Position numbers and translations under genes: made by a program. Under the pieces are notes generated by a model. That model saw only the letters and a list, made by a program, of their open reading frames with translations, was not told the DNA's origin and searched no databases. From the NCBI GenBank assembly GCA_017547065.1, contig JAFYRC010000092.1:1-5230 (forward strand): DNA of 5,230 nucleotides. Reading direction: 5' to 3'. Shown piece after piece: positions 1-5,230 of this stretch. The number at the start of each line of letters is the position of its first letter. Within the stretch, counting starts at the first letter, position 1. Origin of the DNA: Tidjanibacter sp. GTDB lineage: Bacteria > Bacteroidota > Bacteroidia > Bacteroidales > Rikenellaceae.

Positions 1-1172
1 ACGGGTACCCAGTTGCTCTCAACCGAACGGTTCAAAACAACGTCGTTGAGGTCGATATTGCCGCCCAAAACAACGTTTACGTCAGCGGGAGTCTCACCTG
101 CGTTGATGCCATCCAATACGGTCTGAAGACCATCGGCGTTAGCAACGGTGTAGGTGTTGGTTGTGGGGTCGAAGTAGCTGTCAACCTCTACGTCAACATA
201 ATCCTCCCACTCGTTAACAACTACGTCAAACTCGATGGGGAGAAGGTTGAGGTTCTCGGGGGTGATCTCTGCTACGAGGTTGTAAGCCTTACCCATGTCG
301 AATGCCTGACCGGTAACGGTCGAGGTCTTGGTTACCTCAAGAGCCTTAACAGCGGTGCTAGCGTTGCTACCGGTGTAAACAACAACGGTGAACTCGATGT
401 CGTAGGTGTAAGCGTCGGTTGCGGGGATGGTCAAGCGCTCGTCGGTGCACTCATCCCTGTTGCCCATAGCGAGTTTAGCAACGTCGCCGAACTCCAAAAC
501 CTTCTCGCCTGCGAGGTCAGCCCAAACGGGAGCTGCAGTTGCGAGGTCGATGGTTGCGTTGTTAGCAACGGTCATCTTGATGTCCTTAACCTCAACGAAA
601 GCGTTGTTGGTGGTGAAGCCATTCTTGAAGGTGAATTTAACCTTCGAGAGGAGGTGGTTGAACTGCAACTGAACGGGAGCCATACCATTCTGGAGAATAG
701 AATTCATACCGGGAGTGGTAACCTTTGCCTTAGCGTAGATGAGGTCCTCGCCACCGTTAACGTTCACAAATTTGAGCGAGCCAAGACCAAGTTTAGCTGC
801 AGCCTCGTCGGTAGCCAAAGAGAGGTCCTGAATGTTTGCGCTGTCCATAGGAGCCAAAGCAGCGAAGTAGTAGTCGTGCTCGGGAGCCCAGTACTGGGTG
901 TTGGTGTAGCTCCAAACGCCGTTGATTTTCTCAACGTCCTCAGCGTTGAAAACGGTACCGGCGGTCTCGTCCATGAAGCCCCAAACGTTGAATTTTTCGA
1001 GAGGGTTCTCCTGGTCGGTGGTGAAGCTGGGATCAGCTGCTGCACGGGTTGCATTGTCGAGATAAGCACCGGCGAACGAAATCACGTCCGACTTGGGAGC
1101 CTCAACGATCTCGTTCTGCACGCAAGCTACCATACCGATGGCTGCAAGTGCGATTACGAAAAGTTTTTTCAT
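1..1172 (-). CDS. Fimbrillin-like (Mfa-like) lipoprotein with start of a beta-helix tail; C-terminus beyond left edge
   Basis: I translated this frame by hand: it is open for 390 codons from ATG at 1172 to the window edge with no stop. Residues 1-17 form a lipoprotein signal peptide: MKK, a hydrophobic stretch, then a lipobox with Cys17 (GMVAC). Residues about 30-322 resemble the fimbrillin/Mfa-like family: ATRAAAD at 41-47, a W/Y-rich block (WSYTNTQYWAP, 87-97), QFNHLLSKVKFTF (170-182) and a final GKAYNLVAEI plus EFDVVVNEW (294-322). From about 341 (YTVANADGLQTVLDGIN) a strand-rich module begins that aligns with the neighbour's first GLUG/beta-helix module. It is a close paralogue of the gene starting at 4807: the first 50 residues differ at only 4 positions. 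The start is fixed by the signal peptide and the identical leader in both genes. Likely an outer-membrane surface lipoprotein, possibly an adhesin or type V pilus-like component; the function is inferred from family only. Confidence 0.92.
   Translation of the reverse strand, partial: MKKLFVIALAAIGMVACVQNEIVEAPKSDVISFAGAYLDNATRAAADPSFTTDQENPLEKFNVWGFMDETAGTVFNAEDVEKINGVWSYTNTQYWAPEHDYYFAALAPMDSANIQDLSLATDEAAAKLGLGSLKFVNVNGGEDLIYAKAKVTTPGMNSILQNGMAPVQLQFNHLLSKVKFTFKNGFTTNNAFVEVKDIKMTVANNATIDLATAAPVWADLAGEKVLEFGDVAKLAMGNRDECTDERLTIPATDAYTYDIEFTVVVYTGSNASTAVKALEVTKTSTVTGQAFDMGKAYNLVAEITPENLNLLPIEFDVVVNEWEDYVDVEVDSYFDPTTNTYTVANADGLQTVLDGINAGETPADVNVVLGGNIDLNDVVLNRSVESNWVP
246..284. repeat. 39-bp exact repeat in fimbrillin-domain C-terminus, copy 1
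   Basis: Identical to 3890-3928 (spacing 3644 bp). It encodes the stretch YNLVAEITPENLN at the end of the fimbrillin-like domain. Further exact blocks at the same 3644-bp spacing lie at 298-323 / 3942-3967 and 472-507 / 4116-4151, separated by diverged stretches. Confidence 0.9.
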
Positions 1173-1188
1173 AATGTTTTTGTTTTTT
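1101..1188. repeat. 88-bp exact direct repeat, copy 1 (leader plus signal peptide)
   Basis: Base-for-base identical to 4736-4823, at a spacing of 3635 bp. It covers the 16-base A-rich leader next to ATG and the first 24 codons, including the lipobox. Identity extends into the untranslated leader and to synonymous sites, so it reflects recent duplication or gene conversion rather than protein-level selection alone. Confidence 0.95.
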
Positions 1189-1239
1189 GGTTAATAAATA
1201 AGTTGTTTGTTGTTTATGTGTTTTTTTGTGTTTTTTCTG
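1173..1239 (-). promoter_or_regulatory. A-rich 5' leader without Shine-Dalgarno, ahead of the left gene
   Basis: Read on the minus strand, these 67 bases are mostly A and C with A-runs, ending AACAAAAACATT just before ATG. No AGGAGG-like site is present. A-rich, SD-less leaders are typical of well-translated Bacteroidetes genes. The last 16 bases belong to an exact repeat shared with the neighbouring gene. I found no TAnnTTTG -7 box in the gap, so this looks like an internal leader in a co-transcribed array rather than a separate promoter. Confidence 0.45.
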
Positions 1240-1248
1240 GTGACTGGA

Positions 1249-1263
1249 GGGGGTTTCACCCCC
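1249..1263 (-). terminator. GC-rich intercistronic hairpin, possible weak terminator or processing element
   Basis: GGGGGT at 1249-1254 pairs with ACCCCC at 1258-1263 around a 3-base loop, about 25 bases past the stop codon of the middle gene. The C-run continues to 1266 (8 C), so the stem can slip in register. On the transcribed minus strand the hairpin is followed by A-rich sequence and not by a U-tract, so it is not a classical intrinsic terminator. The motif GTGACTGGAGGGGG beside it (1240-1253) recurs at 4862-4875. Confidence 0.35.
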
Positions 1264-1288
1264 CCCAATCTATTTGAGTGTCAATCAA

Positions 1289-2614
1289 TTACTCGCCCCA
1301 AGCGGTGAGATAGTCGTTGATAATCACCTCATTGTTGGTGTACTCCTGGAAGTAGTCGTCGCCAGCAACGGGAGCGCCGCCACCCCAGTAGTTACCCGAC
1401 AAGTTAATGTCGGTGTAGTATACACTTGCGCAAACATCATTACCTTTAGCGTTTGTGCCACTTACGGTGTTGCCAATGAAAGCGTTGCCGGTAATAGTCG
1501 CCTCATAGCCAATCATCAAACCACCTGCAACACGTTTGCTGGTACCAGACTCGTTAACACTGTTATTCTGGAACAAGTTGTTGGTAATAACGTTGTTCTC
1601 AGTAAAGCCCATATAAAGAGTTGCGCCATTGCCTTTGCAGTTTACGGTATTACCCTTGAACTCATTACCATTGATAGTTGCGCCAGCACCTTTAACGTAA
1701 TAAACTACTGCAGTACCGTTGCAAGTGTTACCCTCGAATACGCAGTTGTCAACTACCTGGGGATCGTTATTTCCGCCATCGTAGTTCAAGGAGATAACCA
1801 TAGAGCAAGTATTGTTTTTGAAGGTAGAGTTTTTGATAGTACTCTTACCACAAAGGCGGAGCAAGCCCTGCACCTGGGTAGTCTCTGCACCCTCTACGGT
1901 AATATTGTCAATGGTAGAGTTTGCACCGATTGTGCGAAGAACTGCACCACCCTTAATACCTGCGAATTTAACGTTCTTAAGGTTAAAAGTACCTGTAACG
2001 CTATCGAAGAGTGCGTAGTTATTGGTCGAACCCTCGGCCTGGCTGATGGTGTGGCCATTGCCATCCAAAGAGAAGTCTACGCCCTTGTAGGTAGCCTCGG
2101 TTATTGCAATATCATTAAGAAGGATATAGTTACCACCTGCCTTAATAGCAGCATCCAACTCCGCAGCAGTAGCTACGGGAATGCTGCCGTTAACAAGGAC
2201 GGTAGCACCAGTCTCAGTGTCACCAACGAGTACGTTGGAAGCAGCACCCTTAATGGTGTTGTTCTCAACAACCATGTCGTTAATGTGGAGAACAATGCCC
2301 GAAGCGTTTACCAAACCTACAGCAAGACCGTAGGAAGCATCGTAGCTTGCACCAAACGAAGCATTCTGTACAAGAGCGGTATTTGCAACACGGCAACCCT
2401 CAATTACGTGCTCGCCGGCAACCATATCCATACCAACGATGGCACCTACAGCAGCCTTACCTGTGATTGTTGAACCAACAACCGAGCAGCCCGAGATATT
2501 ACCATTGTTATTCTGACCTACAAGGCCACCACCCTGCCAGTGATTGATCTCAACGCTCGAGTTAACTACGTGGCAGTTCTCAATAACGCCACCATTGTGA
2601 AGACGACCAACCAA
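1289..2614 (-). CDS. C-terminal piece (about 441 aa): GLUG repeats and right-handed parallel beta-helix
   Basis: This stretch continues the frame of the gene above after its premature TAA. It has no signal peptide, and the only start codon close to the stop is TTG at 2614, so it is probably not an independent gene. It opens with GLUG-type units (VGRLHNGGVIENCHV; GGGLVGQNNNGNISGCSV; AVGAIVG followed by VIEGCRV), then a third copy of the AAEL / I-x-L-x-DI / LDGNGHTIS / ALF module (piece residues 146-220). The remainder is Asn-rich beta-helix rungs with repeated N-N-T, GNxF and (N/G)C-x-(V/F) ladders (IKNSTFKNNTC, VVDNCVFEGNTC, INGNEFKGNTV, ITNNLFQNNSV, ITGNAFIGNTV). It closes with SGNYWGGGAP, an NYWG-type cap often seen at the end of adhesin-like beta-helices, and stops at TAA 1291-1289 after AWGE. 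No lyase-type catalytic residues can be claimed; a structural or adhesive role is more likely. Confidence 0.8.
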   Translation of the reverse strand: MVGRLHNGGVIENCHVVNSSVEINHWQGGGLVGQNNNGNISGCSVVGSTITGKAAVGAIVGMDMVAGEHVIEGCRVANTALVQNASFGASYDASYGLAVGLVNASGIVLHINDMVVENNTIKGAASNVLVGDTETGATVLVNGSIPVATAAELDAAIKAGGNYILLNDIAITEATYKGVDFSLDGNGHTISQAEGSTNNYALFDSVTGTFNLKNVKFAGIKGGAVLRTIGANSTIDNITVEGAETTQVQGLLRLCGKSTIKNSTFKNNTCSMVISLNYDGGNNDPQVVDNCVFEGNTCNGTAVVYYVKGAGATINGNEFKGNTVNCKGNGATLYMGFTENNVITNNLFQNNSVNESGTSKRVAGGLMIGYEATITGNAFIGNTVSGTNAKGNDVCASVYYTDINLSGNYWGGGAPVAGDDYFQEYTNNEVIINDYLTAWGE

Positions 2615-3790
2615 AGCAGCGGATTAGCGACCACCCTCAGGTTTAACAGTTGCATTCTTAACGGTTACGTTCTTGATGGTACCCTTAACGTTACCAAAGA
2701 AACCACAAGAAGCCTCGGATACTTTCTCGGTCCAAGCAACAGCGTTGGTAACCTTGAAGTTCGAGATGGTGTGACCCTGGCCATCAAAAACGCCATTGAA
2801 CGAAGTGCGGCTGAATGCGTAGTCACCAATAGGAGTCCACTCTGCGCCACCCAAATCGATGTCGTTCTCAATATATACAGTCTTACCGTCGAAGATGTTA
2901 GCAGCCTGGTTTACGTAGAACTCCATAGTGTTAACCTGGCTGGAAACCCATTTCAAACCGCCAGCAGCCAAAATGTGGTAGTTGCCATTTGCATCTACGG
3001 TTACACCGTTAGCAACATACTCGTTGCCATCTACGGTGTTGTAGCCCTCGTTACGACCGATAATCTCACCGATGGTTGCGGGAGCTGCATCGTAGTTCTT
3101 GTAGTTGTTGGTGTTGTCCCACACAAGGTTTACGCCATTAACGGTGCAGTTGTTGATGGGAGCATACAAGGCGTAACCTGCGATACCTGCGAAGTCACGG
3201 TAAGCCTTGATGGTGGTGTTCTCAACCGAGCAACCGAAGATACCGGCACCCTCGTTAAGACCGGGGTAGTCACCGGTAGCGTCTGCAAAGTGAGCGAAAC
3301 CTACGATACCACCAACTTTGTCACCATTGTCCCACGCGCCGTCTACCAACTCGGGAGTCGAAGTGATGGTCGAGTTCCTAACGTGGCAGTTCTCGATAAT
3401 CATAGGAACCTGGATGTTACCACGGTTGTTCAAAACCCAAGCAACAATACCACCAGCGTAGTGGTTGCTGTTGATGGTTGCGTTCTCAATGATTACGTTC
3501 TTGATGGTTGCAGCGTATACATAGCCGAACAAACCGGCAACATCAGCACGGTTACAAACCATGTTCGAGATGGTGTGACCCTGGCCGTCGAAGGTACCAC
3601 GGAAAGTCTCACCAGCCGAGAGGTTGGTACCCAAACCGATAGGAGTCCAGTTGTTCTCACCTGCGCGGCTCAAAGCGCTGATCTCGCTGAGGTCAATATC
3701 CTTGCTCAGAACAATGTTTACATTAGTAGCGATCTCGCCGTTGTTGATACCGTCAGCGATGGTCTTCAGACCTGCAGCAGTAGCAACGTG
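1955..3790 (-). repeat. Three diverged copies of an FDGxGHTIS beta-helix module within one gene
   Basis: Copies lie at about 3790-3443, 2980-2642 and 2179-1955. Each has a short helix (AAGLKTI, AAGGLKWV, AAELDAAI), an I-x-L-x-(K/E/N)DI strand, F-x-(G/L)-(T/V/D)-FDGQGHTIS or the variant LDGNGHTIS, and then a hydrophobic LFG/FFG/ALF unit followed by a (I/L)KNV rung. The first two share an exact 24-bp DNA stretch encoding GQGHTISN (3563-3586 and 2759-2782). The pattern points to internal duplication of a folding unit; copy three is the most diverged. Confidence 0.75.
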
Positions 3791-4807
3791 GTAGGTGTTC
3801 GATGCTGCATCGTAGTAGGTGTCAACGTCTGCGTCAACATAGGGAGTCTCCCACTCGCTAACCTCTACCTCGAACTCGATGGGGAGCATGTTGAGGTTCT
3901 CGGGGGTGATCTCTGCTACGAGGTTGTAGGCCTTACCCATCTCGAATGCCTGACCGGTAACGGTCGAAGTCTTCTTGACCTCCATTGCAGGGATAGCGGT
4001 GTCTGCGCTGCTACCCATATAAACGGTAACGGTGAACTCGATGTTGTAGGTGTAAGCATCGGTTGCGGGGATGGTCAAACGCTCGTCGGTGCACTCGTCA
4101 TCCTCGCTCATAGCAAGTTTAGCAACGTCGCCGAACTCCAAAACCTTCTCGTTTGCGAGGCCCTCCCAAACGGGGGTTGCAGCTGCGAGGTTGATGGTTG
4201 CGTCTTTAGCAACGGTCATCTTGATGTCCGAAACCGAAACGAAAGCATTCTCGGTGGTGAAGCCGTTAATGAAGGTGAACTTAACCTTCGAGAGAAGGTG
4301 GTTGAACTGCAACTTAACGGGATCCATACCATTCTGGAGAAGCTCCGACATACCGGGAGTGACAACCTTTGCCTTTGCATAGATGAGGTCCTCGCCACCG
4401 TTAACGTTCTCGAAGGTAACGGTACCAAGACCCATCTGTGCCTCGGGATCGCCAGCCAAAGCTACGCTCCAGTGTTTGTTCTCCATGGGAGCCAACGCAG
4501 CGAAGTAGTAGGTGTGACCGGGAGCCCAGTACTGGGTGTTGTTGTAGCTCCAAGCGCCGTTGAGTTTGGTCACCTCCTCTGCGCTGAAGACGGTACCAGC
4601 GGTCTCATCCATGTAACCCCAAACGTTGAATGCGGTGAGGTTACCCACCTGCTCGTTGAAGCTGGGATCAGCTGCTGCACGGGTTGCATTGTCGATGTAG
4701 GCACCGGCAAATGCAATCGCGTCGGACTTGGGAGTCTCAACGATCTCGTTCTGCACGCAAGCTACCATACCGATGGCTGCAAGTGCGATTACGAAAAGTT
4801 TTTTCAT
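2624..4807 (-). CDS. N-terminal piece (727 aa): lipoprotein with fimbrillin-like domain and two GLUG/beta-helix modules
   Basis: Residues 1-17 are a lipoprotein signal peptide with lipobox Cys17 (GMVAC), predicting lipidation and outer-membrane anchoring. Residues 30-320 form a fimbrillin/Mfa-like domain: NATRAAADPSF at 40-50, NGAWSYNNTQYWAP (83-96), KLQFNHLLSKVKFTF (165-179), CTDERLTIPATDAYTYNIEF (239-258), GKAYNLVAEITPENLN (291-306) and EFEVEVSEW (311-319). The closing E-V-x-W strand is usual for fimbrillins. Then come two copies of one module, each with an AAGL helix, an I-x-L-x-x-DIDL strand, WTPIG, FDGQGHTISN, AGLFG or CGFFG, and TIKNV-x-(I/V)-x-NAT; the first is at 340-455 and the second at 610-722. 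GLUG-like rungs lie between (KVGGIVGF 497-504, FAGIAGY 539-545). If translated as is, the product ends in the middle of a repeat at residue 727, so the truncated protein may be unstable or display a shortened tail. Start chosen because of the signal peptide and the leader shared with the paralogue. No type IX secretion CTD is visible. Confidence 0.9.
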   Translation of the reverse strand: MKKLFVIALAAIGMVACVQNEIVETPKSDAIAFAGAYIDNATRAAADPSFNEQVGNLTAFNVWGYMDETAGTVFSAEEVTKLNGAWSYNNTQYWAPGHTYYFAALAPMENKHWSVALAGDPEAQMGLGTVTFENVNGGEDLIYAKAKVVTPGMSELLQNGMDPVKLQFNHLLSKVKFTFINGFTTENAFVSVSDIKMTVAKDATINLAAATPVWEGLANEKVLEFGDVAKLAMSEDDECTDERLTIPATDAYTYNIEFTVTVYMGSSADTAIPAMEVKKTSTVTGQAFEMGKAYNLVAEITPENLNMLPIEFEVEVSEWETPYVDADVDTYYDAASNTYHVATAAGLKTIADGINNGEIATNVNIVLSKDIDLSEISALSRAGENNWTPIGLGTNLSAGETFRGTFDGQGHTISNMVCNRADVAGLFGYVYAATIKNVIIENATINSNHYAGGIVAWVLNNRGNIQVPMIIENCHVRNSTITSTPELVDGAWDNGDKVGGIVGFAHFADATGDYPGLNEGAGIFGCSVENTTIKAYRDFAGIAGYALYAPINNCTVNGVNLVWDNTNNYKNYDAAPATIGEIIGRNEGYNTVDGNEYVANGVTVDANGNYHILAAGGLKWVSSQVNTMEFYVNQAANIFDGKTVYIENDIDLGGAEWTPIGDYAFSRTSFNGVFDGQGHTISNFKVTNAVAWTEKVSEASCGFFGNVKGTIKNVTVKNATVKPEGGR
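3890..3928. repeat. 39-bp exact repeat in fimbrillin-domain C-terminus, copy 2
   Basis: Partner of 246-284. The change in spacing from 3635 bp (88-bp repeat) to 3644 bp here reflects net codon insertions in the left gene, for example after residue 50. Confidence 0.9.
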
Positions 4808-4823
4808 AATGTTTTTGTTTTTT
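4736..4823. repeat. 88-bp exact direct repeat, copy 2 (leader plus signal peptide)
   Basis: Partner of 1101-1188. Identity ends on one side at a T/C difference in codon 25 (Thr versus Ala) and on the other at a T-run of 7 here against 6 in the other copy. Confidence 0.95.
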
Positions 4824-4860
4824 TGTAAATAAAATTGTTTTCTCGTGTTTTGTTTTTCTT
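4808..4860 (-). promoter_or_regulatory. A-rich 5' leader without Shine-Dalgarno, ahead of the middle gene
   Basis: On the minus strand this is an A-rich stretch with several A-runs, ending AACAAAAACATT before ATG. No Shine-Dalgarno-like motif is seen, as expected for Bacteroidetes leaders. No TAnnTTTG box was found between 4910 and 4808, consistent with read-through transcription from the gene upstream. Confidence 0.45.
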
Positions 4861-4865
4861 AGTGA

Positions 4866-4891
4866 CTGGAGGGGGGATCAGTCCCCTCCAG
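4866..4891 (-). terminator. Perfect 9-bp GC-rich intercistronic stem-loop; possible attenuator or terminator
   Basis: CTGGAGGGG at 4866-4874 pairs fully with CCCCTCCAG at 4883-4891 around an 8-base loop. It starts about 19 bases after the stop codon of the upstream gene. Downstream on the minus strand the sequence is TCACTAAGAAAAAC, A-rich with no U-tract, so a standard Rho-independent terminator is not supported. A partial terminator, an mRNA 3'-end stabiliser or a processing site between co-transcribed genes are alternatives. The gap below the middle gene has a hairpin at the matching distance from its stop codon. Confidence 0.45.
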
Positions 4892-4910
4892 CCTATTGTT
4901 TGTCAGTTGA

Positions 4911-5230
4911 TTACTCGTAAATTACGGTGTTCTCAGCCAACTTGCTACCACCAACGAAGTCGCTAACCTCAGCAGCTACGCCGTCAAGAGTTGCAGTACA
5001 GTTCTGGATAGTCAGAGTCTTACCAGTGCCCTCCATGTCGATGAAGTTGGTCTTACCGCTAACATATACAAACTGGCAATCTTTCAAAATAGTGTTGCTG
5101 TAGATGTTCAAACCATTGTAGTTTGCCTGGTCGTTGCCGAAAACACAGCCCTCGAAAGTGATGGTGCCAGCACCCGAGTAAGCGTTGAAACCATTGATCT
5201 CGCAGTTCTTGAAGATAACATTGCCATCCA
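4911..5230 (-). CDS. C-terminal end of an upstream beta-helix surface protein, N-terminus beyond right edge
   Basis: The frame is open from the right edge to TAA at 4913-4911, giving the last 105 residues (...SKLAENTVIYE). It shows beta-helix rungs with a Cys ladder: VIFKNCEI, ITFEGCVF, ILKDCQF, LTIQNCTA, each preceded by a short turn rich in Gly and Asn. The same (N/G/D)C-x-(I/V/F) rung pattern occurs in the middle gene's tail (IENCHV, VDNCVF). No NYWG cap is present, and the last residues differ from those of the middle gene. Position, orientation and the similar gap downstream suggest it is a third member of the same tandem family, but its head is outside the window, so fimbrillin-domain content is not shown. 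It is not an enzyme by any visible motif. Confidence 0.85.
   Translation of the reverse strand, partial: DGNVIFKNCEINGFNAYSGAGTITFEGCVFGNDQANYNGLNIYSNTILKDCQFVYVSGKTNFIDMEGTGKTLTIQNCTATLDGVAAEVSDFVGGSKLAENTVIYE

Larger units (their letters stand above)
1289..4807 (-). pseudogene. Fimbrillin-like / GLUG / beta-helix surface lipoprotein gene interrupted by one in-frame TAA
   Basis: From ATG at 4807 to TAA at 1291-1289 the same reading frame runs for 1172 codons, with one internal stop, TAA at 2626-2624 (codon 728). No frameshift is needed: the 727-aa and 441-aa pieces are in the same phase, and the break falls inside a GLUG-type repeat. Just before the stop the protein reads VKNATVKPEGGR, just after it SAALVGRLHNGGVIENC. 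Aligned with SNHYAGGIVAW at 447-457, the stop takes the place of Tyr450; an earlier TAC, TAT (Tyr) or CAA (Gln) is one substitution away. Domain order of the joined product: lipoprotein signal (1-17), fimbrillin-like domain (about 30-320), two GLUG/beta-helix modules (340-455 and 610-722), a third GLUG stretch (about 730-860), and a C-terminal beta-helix (about 877-1172). Recent nonsense mutation, assembly or sequencing error, or natural variation in the population are all possible. The pieces are described separately. Confidence 0.72.

Noticed and set aside
654..1277. 207-codon plus-strand open frame
   Set aside because: Antisense, codon-aligned to the left gene's N-terminus; it reads through the signal peptide and leader in reverse.
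1173..1288. Independent promoter in the gap before the left gene
   Set aside because: No TAnnTTTG/TTTG pair of the Bacteroidetes type was found on the minus strand; the A-rich run is better read as a leader.
1274..2473. 399-codon plus-strand open frame
   Set aside because: Antisense shadow of the beta-helix tail in the same codon register; the minus-strand frame has recognisable repeats and the plus-strand one has none.
2624..2626. Recoded stop (alternative genetic code or phage-style recoding)
   Set aside because: The middle and right genes both end with TAA in normal positions, so TAA acts as a stop here; no recoding signal was recognised near the codon.
4071..4382. Two similar plus-strand ORFs here and at 427-672 beginning with the same residues, looking like a small gene family
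   Set aside because: Both are antisense to the same part of the two paralogous fimbrillin-like domains, so their resemblance is inherited from the real genes.
2540..4828. 762-codon open reading frame on the plus strand
   Set aside because: It is exactly codon-aligned and antisense to the fimbrillin-like gene, starts at a GTG with no leader, and its translation has no domain or signal. It is explained by absence of TCA/TTA/CTA in the sense gene.
1..5230. Diversity-generating retroelement or invertible (phase-variable) switch
   Set aside because: No reverse transcriptase, template/variable repeat pair or recombinase is visible, and no inverted repeats flank either gap; the repeats present are direct.
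1..5230. tRNA, rRNA, CRISPR array or insertion sequence
   Set aside because: Nearly all bases are covered by the minus-strand genes, and the two short gaps hold only hairpins and A-rich leaders.

Overview
The window reads as Bacteroidales DNA, most likely a gut commensal (a Rikenellaceae/Alistipes-like source is a weak guess). The grounds are a lipoprotein signal peptide followed by a fimbrillin-type (Mfa-like) domain carrying the family's N-terminal TRA motif, GLUG and parallel beta-helix repeats of the kind common in Bacteroidales surface proteins, and A-rich leaders without a Shine-Dalgarno sequence. Everything convincing is on the minus strand, so transcription runs from high to low coordinates.

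Layout in transcription order. (1) 5230-4911 is the last 105 codons of a gene entering from the right edge, a beta-helix C-terminus ending in TAA. (2) 4910-4808 is a 103-bp gap with a perfect 9-bp GC hairpin and then an A-rich leader. (3) 4807-1289 is one continuous reading frame of 1172 codons plus stop, broken by a single in-frame TAA at 2626-2624. The upstream piece (727 aa) has the lipoprotein signal, the fimbrillin-like domain and two GLUG/beta-helix modules. The downstream piece (about 441 aa) finishes the third GLUG stretch and the C-terminal beta-helix. (4) 1288-1173 is a 116-bp gap that repeats the hairpin-plus-A-rich-leader layout. (5) 1172-1 is a close paralogue of gene 3, open for 390 codons to the left edge, with an intact N-terminus and its C-terminus outside the window.

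The window is therefore part of a tandem array of paralogous surface lipoproteins, probably one transcription unit, because no Bacteroidetes-type promoter is visible in either gap. Each complete member appears to be an outer-membrane-anchored protein with a conserved pilin-like head and a long repetitive beta-helix tail, probably displayed as an adhesin or envelope structure; no enzymatic role is visible. Points worth attention are the nonsense codon that splits an otherwise intact 1172-codon frame, exact DNA repeats of up to 88 bp between neighbouring genes (substrate for recombination or gene conversion), conserved intercistronic hairpins without a U-tract, and near-total avoidance of TCA, TTA and CTA codons, which creates very long but spurious antisense ORFs.
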